Source: Vibrio sp. YMD68
GTDB lineage: Bacteria; Pseudomonadota; Gammaproteobacteria; Enterobacterales; Vibrionaceae
DNA: 64,000 nucleotides
Direction of reading: 5' to 3'
Assembly: GCF_029958905.1 (NCBI RefSeq)
Contig: NZ_CP124614.1
Span: 2,232,001-2,296,000 of the forward strand
Part shown: one piece after another, positions 26,348 to 35,499 of the stretch
Position numbering within the stretch: position 1 is the first letter of the stretch
How the letters are laid out: the number at the start of each line of letters is the position of its first letter
Notes under the pieces: generated by a model
Seen by the model: the letters and a program-made list of their open reading frames with translations, nothing else
What the model was told of the DNA's origin: nothing
Database searches by the model: none
Translations under genes and position numbers: made by a program

Positions 26348-26561
26348 GCGTTCATATTCTCTATAATTGGCGGGGATGTATTAGATTCACCAATACTTTT
26401 ATCATTTAACAAGGTTTTTATCACTTAAAAAAGGCTAAGCCATGGGCATTTAATAAATGAGGCAAACGGGAAAAAGCTCAACGTAGATGCTCCATATTGT
26501 ATGGTTATCCTCGATAAGGCTCGCTATGATAACGCAACTTATTCTTGTTTAATGGTTTAAA

Positions 26562-26844
26562 ATGCTTTCCCCGCTGAACAACATTGTCACTCGTCGAAGC
26601 GCCCCTTCCCTACACCAGAAAATTTTCGCTTACTCAAAACAATCCCCTCCCCCTATTTAAGCGGAAGTTATGGTTCTCTGAGCAGTAACAGCATTGCAGT
26701 GACGAATGATAAGAGCCATAAAGAAATCAAACGCGTTTACGATGGTCTTGCCAACAATCACTCTAAAGCAGGCAAAGCCTATTGGTTAACCCGAACATGG
26801 GATCTCGATGTTGCTTGCTCACCTGTCTCCGATATTGAACCTTG
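26562..26844 (+). pseudogene. N-terminal remnant of a FhuF-like siderophore ferric reductase
   Basis: An ATG at 26562 begins MLSPLNNIVTRRSAPS, interrupted by a frameshift in the C-rich run near 26645-26655. The homology resumes as GSYGSLSSNSIAVTN and AGKAYWLTRTWDL. This looks like the start of Vibrio-type siderophore ferric iron reductases (FhuF-like), which release iron from siderophores. The C-terminal cysteine cluster is lost. At about 26808 the sequence joins directly to an ABC ATPase remnant, so an internal deletion fused the two genes. Confidence 0.5.
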
Positions 26845-27081
26845 ATAAACCGAACTCTGCACTGGATGTTCATCATCAATTCCAGCTTATGTCCGTACTT
26901 TCTAAACTCAACAAAAAAAGGGGGTGGTGTGATCGTTATTTTGCATGATTTGAATTTAGCACTTAGGTACGCTACACATATTATCGCTTTAAAAAAGGGA
27001 CAAATTGCATTCGGGGGTAACGCAGAGAAACTACTTGAGAAAAATCCGCTTGATGAGTCTTGTCGTATTAATTACTTATGA
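26810..27081 (+). pseudogene. C-terminal remnant of a siderophore/heme ABC transporter ATPase
   Basis: The sequence reads MLLAHLSPILNLDKPNSALD (a decayed Walker B with D-loop; Glu replaced by Lys), then after a frameshift in the A-G run near 26918-26930 continues GGGVIVILHDLNLALRYATH (H-loop) and ALKKGQIAFGG to a stop. This is the last third of a FhuC/FepC/HutD-type ATPase. Walker A and signature are absent. It confirms that an iron-siderophore import locus once stood here. Confidence 0.75.
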
Positions 27082-27310
27082 GTCATCGCTGATGCGACCT
27101 CTTGACTTTCGTTTCCCCCCACCAGAATTTCCTGCACTCATTGCTTAAACTCTAAAGCTGTATAATCTGAAATTTTGAGTTAAAACAAGTTACAGGTTTA
27201 TCTTCTAAAAGAAGAACGTTGGGTTAGATAACGTATGTTTAGTACCAATGAGTTTTCTTGACTATACGTAAGGAATAATTATTTGATTTGACGAGATTTA
27301 GTTAGATAGC

Positions 27311-27339
27311 AAAAAACCGCTCCTGAAGAGCGGTTTTTC
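27311..27339 (-). terminator. Terminator of the SRP RNA gene
   Basis: On the minus strand AAAAACCGCTCTTCAGGAGC and its complement make an 11-bp stem ending in a T6 run. It follows directly after the 3' end of the RNA. Confidence 0.9.
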
Positions 27340-27344
27340 TAAAG

Positions 27345-27451
27345 GGTGGAAGCCCCAGCCACATCCCGGCACACACGTCGCCTGCTGCGGCTGCTTCCTT
27401 CCGGATCTGACCGAGTTCACAAGTTAGTGTTGCGGGAGGACCAGGGCCTCC
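27345..27451 (-). ncRNA. ffs: Signal recognition particle 4.5S RNA
   Basis: The minus strand contains the invariant SRP RNA apical domain: GGTCAGATCCGGAAGGAAGC and AGCAGGCGACGTGTGTGCCG, closed by the outer pairing of GGAGGCCCTGGTCC with the GGCTGGGGCTTCC end. About 107 bases, the small bacterial form. The RNA binds Ffh and targets membrane proteins to the translocon. Ends are estimated. Its neighbours (atl, ybaY, tesB) match the enterobacterial ffs context, except that two extra genes are inserted between ffs and atl. Confidence 0.95.
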
Positions 27452-27579
27452 ATAGATTCTGTATCTTAGTATTAACTAAGAGCGCTGAGGATTATCAGCC
27501 ATCAACCGTTCTATTGCAAGTCGTATGTCCCTAATTTTACTCACACAGCAACCAAGTGTTTAGAGTTTGACCAATTTGC

Positions 27580-29619
27580 CTAAATGCGCTGCACATTCGA
27601 CGAATAATCTTGATTTGCCGCTTCTTTATGACGCTGTTCACTATGTTTGTCTTTGTACATGGCTTTATCGGCTTGATCCATGACGCTTTCTAACGACATA
27701 AAACGAGTTCGAGGAGAAGACACACCAATCGCTATATCTATATCCAATCGAATGCCTTGCTTAAGATGGTGGTAGTCGACCTTACTCAGCATGCTTACTA
27801 TAACGGGAAGGTGCCTAGGTTTGATGGAGCCCACCAAAATAAATTCATCTCCACCGATTCGATAACAACCACCTCGCCACACTTTACGAATTTTATGTGA
27901 CACCTGCATTAACACGTCATCCCCGATTTCGTGTCCATAGGTGTCATTGATCTCTTTAAATTTGTTTATGTCGAGGTAAATCAGCGTTAAGTTAGCACCA
28001 ATACCTGCTCGATATTTCCTGTGTAATGCGCGTCGATTCTTTAAACGAGTGAGATTGTCGGTATTAGACTGAACATGTAGATACATACTCACAATCAACA
28101 TAAAGGCAATCACTAGAGTGAACAGCCATTGTGTTCTCCGTGCGAAGCGCTTTTCCGCCACTAATGTCGAACGCCAATCGGGCTGCAAATCGTATCTCGC
28201 CAGTATTTGTTTTACATCTATAATTTTAAGCGCCTGATCAAAGAGCGGTGCTAGCTGAGCACCAAATTCATTTTTCGGAAAAGCAAAGCCAATATCGACG
28301 GTGTAAAAGTCGCCGATCAATGCATCTTTCACTAGTGGCAGTAAGTGCTCGCTTTTCTTTAACTCCCGGTTAAAGTTGCTGACACTGATAGTAATATAGT
28401 CAACCTCACCGTTGAGCAGCCCTTGTATTTTATCTTCCGTACTCTCATAAAAGACAAACTCTTTATTCGGTAATAATTGGCTAAATAGTTCATGGACAAA
28501 GCCATCCTTAATTACCCCAATTCTTTCGATAACCAGTTCGGCTACATTTCGATATACATTGTCTTTGTACCCTTCCCGCTTAATCAAAATAGCTTTTGAC
28601 TGATAGTGCGTATCGGTGAAATACATGAGTGGTTTTCTTTGCTCAGAGATGGCTACTGGGGCGAGTAAATCGATCTTCTTATCTCTGAGATCGTTGTACA
28701 TACTTTCCCAGGTTTCATTTTCCGTACTGACGATTTCACATTTCACCATCAGCAACTCACAACTGCTTCGCATTAAATCGGCACTCACGCCGTGAACACT
28801 CCCATCACTTGTATAAAAAGCGTAAGGGTTTAGGTTCTCAAGCTTCACTTTCAGTGTGCGAGAAAGGTTAACATTACTATCGATAACCGATTGTCGAAGT
28901 GCTTGCGTGCGTATATCTAACTGATAGCGTTCTATCGATTCTCTTAGCTGCTTTTGAATAGGAGCTGAATGAACAAAGTCGACAATCTTAGGTAACAATT
29001 CGTTGTGCCGACCTTTAGGGGTGATAATAGAGACAGGTTGAATCGACAAGTGGTCATTGAGTAATTGTGCATTTAACCCCTTAAGTAAAAGAGGTTTGAG
29101 TTGATTAATCGCATCAATAACACCGTCAACGTCACCCGAATGAAGCAATTGAAAAGCTTGATCGTGCCCGTTATATAAAATCAGCTCGATTGAGGGGTAA
29201 TTAATGGAAATCAGATCGGAGTAAATTGTCCCTTCAGGTACACCGAGTGTTGATATTTCAGACAGTTCTAGATGCTCGTAGCTATATAGGTAGGTATATT
29301 CAATGTTGGTGGGTTGAGAAAAATCGAAACGTTGCGAACGCGACTCGGTGTAAGTCACATTCGCTGCAAAATCACTTTCGCCACTTTCAACAGAGTTAAG
29401 AATTGCATCAAAATTGGGCTGATCGATGTAGTCAATTGTTAATCCAAATTTATCGCCAATGTTGTCAAACAACACTCGTGTGACAATATCATCCGCCTCT
29501 GTAGAAACGGTTAATCGGTCAGATTTTTTTACGCCCACAGAAGGGCTTGCATGAACGGCAAAAGAGATAAGATGAATCAGTATAAAAACCATGACGCTAC
29601 TTCGATATTGCCTATTCAT
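27580..29619 (-). CDS. Sensor diguanylate cyclase with two solute-binding domains
   Basis: A 679-residue inner-membrane protein. The start at 29619 has GGCGG 5 bases upstream and a signal sequence (ILIHLISFAVHA); a longer frame from 29643 lacks a ribosome site. Two family 3 solute-binding domains follow (about 30-230, and about 255-485 starting KVKLENLNPYAFYTSDGSVHG), a transmembrane helix (WLFTLVIAFMLIVSMYLHV), then a GGDEF domain with intact active site GGDEFIL. It should make cyclic di-GMP in response to a periplasmic ligand such as an amino acid. No EAL domain is present. It is monocistronic. Confidence 0.9.
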   Translation of the reverse strand: MNRQYRSSVMVFILIHLISFAVHASPSVGVKKSDRLTVSTEADDIVTRVLFDNIGDKFGLTIDYIDQPNFDAILNSVESGESDFAANVTYTESRSQRFDFSQPTNIEYTYLYSYEHLELSEISTLGVPEGTIYSDLISINYPSIELILYNGHDQAFQLLHSGDVDGVIDAINQLKPLLLKGLNAQLLNDHLSIQPVSIITPKGRHNELLPKIVDFVHSAPIQKQLRESIERYQLDIRTQALRQSVIDSNVNLSRTLKVKLENLNPYAFYTSDGSVHGVSADLMRSSCELLMVKCEIVSTENETWESMYNDLRDKKIDLLAPVAISEQRKPLMYFTDTHYQSKAILIKREGYKDNVYRNVAELVIERIGVIKDGFVHELFSQLLPNKEFVFYESTEDKIQGLLNGEVDYITISVSNFNRELKKSEHLLPLVKDALIGDFYTVDIGFAFPKNEFGAQLAPLFDQALKIIDVKQILARYDLQPDWRSTLVAEKRFARRTQWLFTLVIAFMLIVSMYLHVQSNTDNLTRLKNRRALHRKYRAGIGANLTLIYLDINKFKEINDTYGHEIGDDVLMQVSHKIRKVWRGGCYRIGGDEFILVGSIKPRHLPVIVSMLSKVDYHHLKQGIRLDIDIAIGVSSPRTRFMSLESVMDQADKAMYKDKHSEQRHKEAANQDYSSNVQRI

Positions 29620-29731
29620 TTTTCCGCCATAATTTTTATGCATGTAAAAAACATAGTTATTTATTACATATATGCAACAACGTCAACCCAGGAGGTAACA
29701 CTTTTGCCTGATAATCTGATCTAAGACACGG

Positions 29732-30472
29732 TTACAGCTGTTGCGTCTCTTCTATGCTACGCAGCATATAATCGGTAATCCAGGCGGTCCCTAACAGACA
29801 AATCCAAACTACAAACACGGGCTTAGGCACATCAACGTTCGGCGTCACCACCAAAGCAGCAAAGCCTACTGCGGGCAGTGACCAGCAAAGCAGTTTGTTC
29901 CACTTAAACTCTTTGAATCGGTCAAGGCTTTCAAACGAGGCAATGATCCCAGTAATACTCAATGAAATCAGAATCGCGTAAGACAACCCCGCAAGCCATA
30001 ACGGCAAAATAAACAATAGCGCCCACCAACTGTGCTTATCGGATCGTTTCCAATGAGTAGCAGACCACCAGATAACAATAATAGAAAGCAACTGAACGAA
30101 GGTTAACAATGCACTCCCGCCTAACTTACCTGAAGATTGGGTAAGCATGATGCCAACCTGAAGGGCAATCACAATCAGAGACGTTGTTAAAATAACAGCC
30201 AAACTGCTTCGCTTTGAAAAGATCACCATGAGCAACGGAAACAGCATCCATACACTGACTGAAAGAGAAAATGGCTGACTTGCTAGAGTGAGAGCGTAAC
30301 TGGTCATCGCAGCTAATAGAGCCAGCCCAGCGACGCCTCCTTGTGGGAGTATCCATAAAGCGGGAATGACAAAAGCAATAATAGGAACTTCGCCACCACT
30401 TAAGCTCAAAGCGCGTGCACATATCGCCGCTAAGAGTGTTGTAATTAAGAACTGAAATGTTGAGAATATCAT
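29732..30472 (-). CDS. Hypothetical polytopic membrane protein
   Basis: A 246-residue protein with about eight hydrophobic segments, including FLITTLLAAICARALSLSGG, VSVWMLFPLLMVIF and WWALLFILPLWLAGLSYAIL. I recognise no named family. It is divergent from the alkyltransferase-like gene with 51 bases between the starts, and so shares a regulatory region with it. Confidence 0.65.
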   Translation of the reverse strand: MIFSTFQFLITTLLAAICARALSLSGGEVPIIAFVIPALWILPQGGVAGLALLAAMTSYALTLASQPFSLSVSVWMLFPLLMVIFSKRSSLAVILTTSLIVIALQVGIMLTQSSGKLGGSALLTFVQLLSIIVIWWSATHWKRSDKHSWWALLFILPLWLAGLSYAILISLSITGIIASFESLDRFKEFKWNKLLCWSLPAVGFAALVVTPNVDVPKPVFVVWICLLGTAWITDYMLRSIEETQQL

Positions 30473-30523
30473 GAGCTCTCCTTGTACCTATCCGTGGTAC
30501 TTCAACTCTAGGACCCACCCAGT

Positions 30524-30826
30524 ATGGATCAGTTTTCAGTTCAAATCTTTGCAGTAATTCACCAAATTCCACATGGGAAAGTAACAAGCTATGGTGTTGT
30601 CGCGAAATTAGCTGGCTATCCTGGTTACGCAAGGCAAGTAGGCAAAGTCCTCTCAAACTTACCAAAAGATACGCGCTTACCCTGGTTTCGTGTCGTCAAT
30701 AGCCAAGGGAAGATCTCATTAACCGGTGATGCGTTACAAAGACAAAAAGAGACGTTATTAAGAGAAGGGATTGAGGTCAGTGAGGGCGGAAAGATTAAAA
30801 TGAGCGTTTATCAATGGCAACCATAG
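30524..30826 (+). CDS. atl: Alkyltransferase-like DNA repair protein
   Basis: A 100-residue protein with the methylguanine methyltransferase fold minus the acceptor cysteine: the PCHRV motif reads PWFRVVN (about residues 52-58), as in ATL/YbaZ proteins. IPHGKVTSYGVVAKLAGYPG and ARQVGKVLSNLP contact DNA in this family. ATL proteins bind O6-alkylguanine and hand it to nucleotide excision repair without dealkylating it. Order with ybaY and tesB downstream matches Escherichia coli ybaZ-ybaY-tesB. Confidence 0.93.
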   Translation: MDQFSVQIFAVIHQIPHGKVTSYGVVAKLAGYPGYARQVGKVLSNLPKDTRLPWFRVVNSQGKISLTGDALQRQKETLLREGIEVSEGGKIKMSVYQWQP

Positions 30827-30991
30827 TGACAATCATAGCTACAATCATAGCGACAACTGTTGATACCGTCATCGCAACAACTAAAGCGACAGCTATTTCA
30901 TCAAATAAAACAGCGCCTTTCAGCCAATGCCATTGATAAACTTCGTTAAATGTACAATTAATTGGCACCTATACCTAATTTGCACCTACGC

Positions 30992-31423
30992 CTAATTTGC
31001 ACGAACACTAATGAGTCGAAGATCAACATTTTGTGTTCTGTTCATGTCCGTAATCACTGAATATCGTGTATCGGTAATAAAGCGTAATTTTCCATCCACT
31101 TCGATACGAGCACTAACACTGTAAGTGTGCCTCTGCTGTATTTTATTGCTGTCATAAGCCAAATCAAAATTGAACGGCACTTGTGAACCATTGGTTTCAA
31201 AACGGTGCTTAGCAATAACGACCGCTGGCGCATCGGCTAATGAGACATCTTGCAACGTAACAGTGACCAGCGCGTTCTCGGGAAGAGCAATACGCTCACG
31301 GTAAGAGACCGTACCCGTGATAGATTCAACATGGCTTGAATCCACTTGTTTCTCTGAAGACTGACAACCCACTAATGCAGCGCCGAATATTATCGACATA
31401 ATAACCAGTAGTGCCTTTTTCAT
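30992..31423 (-). CDS. YbaY-family lipoprotein
   Basis: A 143-residue lipoprotein; start at 31423 (AGAGAGA upstream) gives MKKALLVIMSIIFGAALVGC with lipobox LVGC. The mature part is the YbaY beta-sandwich: ITGTVSYRERIALPENALVTV, LQDVSLADAPAVVIAK and a closing TRYSVITDM. Function is unknown. Neighbour of atl and tesB as in enterobacteria, though on the opposite strand from both. Confidence 0.88.
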   Translation of the reverse strand: MKKALLVIMSIIFGAALVGCQSSEKQVDSSHVESITGTVSYRERIALPENALVTVTLQDVSLADAPAVVIAKHRFETNGSQVPFNFDLAYDSNKIQQRHTYSVSARIEVDGKLRFITDTRYSVITDMNRTQNVDLRLISVRAN

Positions 31424-31582
31424 AAAATCTCTCTTAAAATAGTAAAATCGAAGCAATTGTATGCTCGGTTTGATAACCTGTCACGGTGATACATAAGATG
31501 CTGACAACTTTTTGACTGTGTTAGAATTTCGACCATCTTATGATTAATGTTTAGTAAACAAAATAGATAAGGTCAAAAATTA

Positions 31583-32443
31583 ATGAGTAACGCCTTGAAA
31601 GAACTGTTAAGTCTTCTTCAGTTAGAAAAACTAGAGGAAGGGCTTTTTAGAGGTCAAAGTGAAAACCTTGGTTTGCCTCAAGTATATGGGGGGCAAGTGA
31701 TTGGACAAGCACTCTCAGCTTCACGATATACGGTTCCTTCAGACAGAACCGTGCACTCATTTCATAGCTATTTTCTTTACCCAGGCGATCCCGAAAAACC
31801 GATTATTTACGATGTTGAAAACCTGCGTGATGGCAAAAGCTTTAGCACAAGACGAGTGAAAGCCATCCAAAATGGTCGCCCTATCTTTTACCTGACCGCT
31901 TCCTACCATGGCGATGAACCGGGTTTTGAACATCAAAACACCATGCCAGAGGTTCTTGGCCCTGAAAACTATGTGTCTGAAACCGAACTGGCGGCACAAG
32001 TAGAGCACCTTTTGCCTGAAAAGCTTAAAAAGATTTTCTGTGGTGATAAAGCCATTGAAGTGCGCCCTGTGACTATCGTAAACCCACTAAACCCGAAAAA
32101 AGAAGAGCCAAAGCAATACCTTTGGATGAAAGCAAATGGCGATATGCCCGACAGTCAACTCATCCACCAATATTTGTTGGCTTACGCGTCAGACTGGGGA
32201 TTTTTAGTCACCGCACTTCACCCTCATGAAGTGTCATTAATGACACCCAAGTTCCAAGTGGCAACGATTGATCACTCTATTTGGTTCCACCGCCCATTCA
32301 AAATGGATGAATGGCTGCTGTTTGCTATTGATAGCCCAACCGCCTGTAACACTCGAGGGTTAGTTCGTGGGGAAATCTACAATCGCCAAGGTCACTTAGT
32401 CGCCAGTGCCGTCCAAGAAGGCGTCATGCGATTTACTCAGTAA
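31583..32443 (+). CDS. tesB: Acyl-CoA thioesterase II
   Basis: A 286-residue double-hotdog protein. Recognisable blocks are [24 protein letters not shown] near the N-terminus, [42 protein letters not shown] (catalytic Asp) and a C-terminal [18 protein letters not shown] with [18 protein letters not shown] (catalytic Gln). The enzyme hydrolyses medium and long acyl-CoAs in the cytoplasm. The length equals that of Escherichia coli TesB. Confidence 0.95.
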   Translation: MSNALKELLSLLQLEKLEEGLFRGQSENLGLPQVYGGQVIGQALSASRYTVPSDRTVHSFHSYFLYPGDPEKPIIYDVENLRDGKSFSTRRVKAIQNGRPIFYLTASYHGDEPGFEHQNTMPEVLGPENYVSETELAAQVEHLLPEKLKKIFCGDKAIEVRPVTIVNPLNPKKEEPKQYLWMKANGDMPDSQLIHQYLLAYASDWGFLVTALHPHEVSLMTPKFQVATIDHSIWFHRPFKMDEWLLFAIDSPTACNTRGLVRGEIYNRQGHLVASAVQEGVMRFTQ

Positions 32444-32472
32444 TCATGACGCGCACTACTTCGCATAAAGCC

Positions 32473-32549
32473 TTAGCTTCTAGCTTCTAGCTTCTAGCTT
32501 CTTAACTTATTAGCTTATTAGCTTCTTAGCTTCTTAGCTTCTTAGCTTC
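32473..32549. repeat. Tandem repeat TTAGCTTC
   Basis: About ten copies of a 7- to 8-base unit (TAGCTTC, then TTAGCTTC with a few variants) fill the gap between tesB and the convergent Lrp-type gene. Array length may vary between strains by slippage. Confidence 0.9.
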
Positions 32550-32589
32550 AATCAGCTCGGGCTTTATGCCAATCATCTATGGCTTTGCT

Positions 32590-33048
32590 TTATATTGGTA
32601 AAGCTGTGGTGTATTTAAGAGGCTCCATCGCAAAGGTCGACGTCACATCCGAAAGGCCATCGACACTGTTCACCAGACGCTTATAAAACTCGTCGAAGCA
32701 CTTCATATCCTTAACCAGAACTTTGAGCATGTAATCATACTCACCCGCCATCCGGTAGAACTCCATCACTTCAGGAAACTCAACTGCGGTCTCAACAAAA
32801 TGGCGATACCATTCATGAGAGTGATCGCTGGTTTTGATCATAACAAAGGCGGTAAATGACAGCCCGAGTCGTTCAGGGTTTAGCAAGGCAACTCGCTTTT
32901 CAATCACTCCTGCTTCTTCCAGTTTTTTAAGCCTCTTCCAGCATGGCGTTGAAGTTAAATTGACCGATTCCGCTAAGTCATTCAGCGATATCGTTCCATC
33001 GGCTTGTAACAGCCTTAGCAGTCGCTTATCTATTTCATCAAGTTTCAT
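32590..33048 (-). CDS. Lrp/AsnC-family regulator, possibly DecR-like
   Basis: A 152-residue protein when started at 33048 ([18 protein letters not shown]), the usual Lrp opening; longer frames start upstream without support. The N-terminal helix-turn-helix contains [20 protein letters not shown], and the C-terminal RAM domain contains [19 protein letters not shown]. It is divergent from a cysteine synthase-fold enzyme gene. In enterobacteria DecR (YbaO) is an Lrp-type activator of cysteine detoxification; the arrangement suggests the same job here. Confidence 0.88.
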   Translation of the reverse strand: MKLDEIDKRLLRLLQADGTISLNDLAESVNLTSTPCWKRLKKLEEAGVIEKRVALLNPERLGLSFTAFVMIKTSDHSHEWYRHFVETAVEFPEVMEFYRMAGEYDYMLKVLVKDMKCFDEFYKRLVNSVDGLSDVTSTFAMEPLKYTTALPI

Positions 33049-33172
33049 TTCGATACAAGCCAGTAATGGAGAAAATAATTCTCCCATTATTGGTTTATAC
33101 AGGTAAATAAGCAAAGTTTTTCTCTTGAATTATCGTTAGATTATGGACATACCAAATCGAAGGAATCACCTT

Positions 33173-34240
33173 ATGTGTACTGATCATAACTGGATTAACA
33201 ATGCGATCCGTAAAATTGAAGCCGACTTTCAACGCTCTGCAGATACTCACCTCATTAAGCTTGAATTACCCAGTATCGAAGGCATCGATGTTTATCTTAA
33301 AGACGAAAGTACACACCCAACGGGATCTTTAAAGCACCGTTTAGCACGTTCTCTATTTTTGTACGCAATCTGTAATGGTTGGGTAGGCCCAAAAACCACG
33401 ATCATCGAATCATCTTCAGGCAGCACCGCGGTTTCTGAAGCCTATTTTGCTCGTCTTCTTGGCTTGCCATTTATTGCGGTTATGCCCAAAAGTACCGCGG
33501 TTAAAAAGATCGAACAAATTGAATTTTACGGTGGGAAAGCACATCTGGTTGACCGTTCTGACGAAATTTATGCCGAATCATACCGCTTAGCAAAAGAGCT
33601 AGATGGTCACTATATGGATCAATTCACTTACGCAGAACGCGCTACCGATTGGCGCGGTAATAACAATATTGCTAATTCGATCTTTAGCCAAATGGAACGT
33701 GAAGATCACCCCATTCCTGACTGGGTTGTGATGAGCCCAGGAACAGGGGGAACGTCAGCAACCATTGGTCGCTTTATTCGTTACCAACAACACAATACCA
33801 AACTGTGCGTAGTAGACCCTGAAAACTCGGTATTCCACGACTATTTTAAGACGGGTGATGCAACCATAAAAGGTGACTGCGGAAGTAAAATAGAAGGCAT
33901 TGGTCGCCCTCGTGTCGAACCCAGTTTCATCCCTGGTGTGGTGGATGAAATGCGTACCATTCCCGATGCAGCGAGTGTTGCCACGGCTCACTGGCTAGAA
34001 AACATCCTAGGCCGTAAAGCGGGCGCTTCAACAGGTACCAATCTCTATGGTGTTCTTCAGTTAGCGAGTGAGATGAAAAAACGTGGAGAGACTGGATCGA
34101 TCGTCACTCTTCTATGTGACAGTGGAGAGCGCTATTTAGATACGTATTACGATGAGAAATGGGTCGCGGATAATATTGGCGATTTAAGGCCGTATTTAGA
34201 CAAGCTCGATACCTTTTCTGAAACAGGCCACCTTGACTAG
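33173..34240 (+). CDS. PLP-dependent cysteine synthase-fold enzyme, possible cysteine desulfhydrase
   Basis: A 355-residue protein; the ATG at 33173 has AAGGA at a good distance, better than 33143. The fold-type II PLP motif is [11 protein letters not shown] (Schiff-base Lys), with [12 protein letters not shown] binding the substrate carboxylate and [14 protein letters not shown] the phosphate. The length and [14 protein letters not shown] match the PLP-dependent cysteine synthase family that includes Cds1-type desulfhydrases (cysteine to pyruvate, ammonia and sulfide). The divergent Lrp-type regulator supports cysteine catabolism rather than synthesis. Confidence 0.85.
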   Translation: MCTDHNWINNAIRKIEADFQRSADTHLIKLELPSIEGIDVYLKDESTHPTGSLKHRLARSLFLYAICNGWVGPKTTIIESSSGSTAVSEAYFARLLGLPFIAVMPKSTAVKKIEQIEFYGGKAHLVDRSDEIYAESYRLAKELDGHYMDQFTYAERATDWRGNNNIANSIFSQMEREDHPIPDWVVMSPGTGGTSATIGRFIRYQQHNTKLCVVDPENSVFHDYFKTGDATIKGDCGSKIEGIGRPRVEPSFIPGVVDEMRTIPDAASVATAHWLENILGRKAGASTGTNLYGVLQLASEMKKRGETGSIVTLLCDSGERYLDTYYDEKWVADNIGDLRPYLDKLDTFSETGHLD

Positions 34241-34313
34241 CTTAAAAGTTAAGAACATCGCTAAGAAGAATAAATGACGCTATAAAAAAAGACGCTTTAA
34301 AAGAGAAAAAATA

Positions 34314-34360
34314 GAAGCCGCTATCTTATGAAATAACATTCATTGATAGCGGCTTCTTTA
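34314..34360. terminator. Bidirectional terminator
   Basis: GAAGCCGCTATC pairs with GATAGCGGCTTC, followed by TTTAT; on the other strand the stem is followed by TATTTTTT. It lies between the convergent desulfhydrase-like gene and recR. Confidence 0.87.
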
Positions 34361-34396
34361 TCTTTTGATTTCGACTTTGTTGAGAGCGACTGAATG

Positions 34397-34996
34397 CTAC
34401 AGCTTGTGTCTGCCTAACAGTGAATGAGACAAGGTCGTGCCATCCACGAGTTCAAGTTCACCACCGACAGGCACACCGTGTGCAATACGACTCGCTGAAA
34501 CCTGATGTTCTCGGCAAAGCTCAGCAATGTATTGCGCTGTGGCTTCCCCTTCAACCGTTGGGTTCGTTGCCAAAATCACTTCAGTAATGTCCTTCTGACG
34601 AAGGCGAAAATCAAGCATATCGAGGCCAATGTCACTGGGGCCAATCCCGTCTAATGGCGACAAATGCCCCATTAACACAAAATATCGCCCAGAGAATTGC
34701 CCTGTTGCTTCCACTGCTGCAATATCGGCAGGGCTTTCTACCACACAGAGCAAGCCATTAGCTTGACGTTTAGGATTACTGCAAATATGGCAAACCTCTT
34801 CTTCCGTAAAGGTTCGACATTCGGTGCAGTGACCAATCTCGGTCATGGCTTGGCTGAGTGCATCGGCAAGCTGTAAGCCGCCTTTTCTATCGCGCTGTAA
34901 CAAATGAAAGGCCATACGCTGTGCCGACTTGGGGCCAACCCCAGGCAGACAACGTAAGGCCTCCATCAAATGCTCCAGCATATGACTGGTACGCAT
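34397..34996 (-). CDS. recR: Recombination mediator protein RecR
   Basis: A 199-residue protein with N-terminal helix-hairpin-helix ([21 protein letters not shown]), a C4 zinc finger (HCTECRTF and CHICSNPKR), Toprim domain ([26 protein letters not shown]) and C-terminal Walker B-like region. With RecO it loads RecA at gaps. Third gene of the dnaX-ybaB-recR unit, 50 bases after ybaB. Confidence 0.97.
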   Translation of the reverse strand: MRTSHMLEHLMEALRCLPGVGPKSAQRMAFHLLQRDRKGGLQLADALSQAMTEIGHCTECRTFTEEEVCHICSNPKRQANGLLCVVESPADIAAVEATGQFSGRYFVLMGHLSPLDGIGPSDIGLDMLDFRLRQKDITEVILATNPTVEGEATAQYIAELCREHQVSASRIAHGVPVGGELELVDGTTLSHSLLGRHKL

Positions 34997-35046
34997 CTAT
35001 AATTCGCTTATTTAGTTCAAAAAGCTAATGACAATAAGCTTGAGCT

Positions 35047-35376
35047 TTAAAACGGCATCTTCATACCTGGTGGTAATTGCATACCGCCAGTTACACTCGC
35101 CATTTTTTCTTTTTGAGTCTCTTCTACACGGCGTGCTGCATCGTTAAATGCCGCTGCGATAAGATCTTCAAGCATCTCTTTATCGTCTTCCATTAAGCTC
35201 TCGTCAATTTCTACACGACGAGTGCTGTGGCTGCCTGTGATCGTTACTTTAACAAGGCCAGCACCAGCTTCACCGGTCACTTCCATGCTTGCGATTTCTT
35301 CTTGAAGCTTTTGCATGCGCTCTTGCATTTGCTGGGCTTGCTTCATCATGTTGCCCATACCGCCTTTACCAAACAT
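35047..35376 (-). CDS. ybaB: YbaB/EbfC nucleoid-associated protein
   Basis: A 109-residue protein: [20 protein letters not shown], then a conserved [20 protein letters not shown] and a C-terminal helix. It forms tweezer-like dimers that bind DNA. It sits between dnaX and recR as in most gammaproteobacteria. Confidence 0.96.
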   Translation of the reverse strand: MFGKGGMGNMMKQAQQMQERMQKLQEEIASMEVTGEAGAGLVKVTITGSHSTRRVEIDESLMEDDKEMLEDLIAAAFNDAARRVEETQKEKMASVTGGMQLPPGMKMPF

Positions 35377-35499
35377 TCGCGTCTCTCTGGTTATTGGGTG
35401 TTTCGTTATTTATGGGGTTGACGTTGTTTAAATTCAACCCCACGGATTCTATATTATCTGAGTGTCAATTCCGTTGGCTTATCGTCAATTCGTGTTCCA

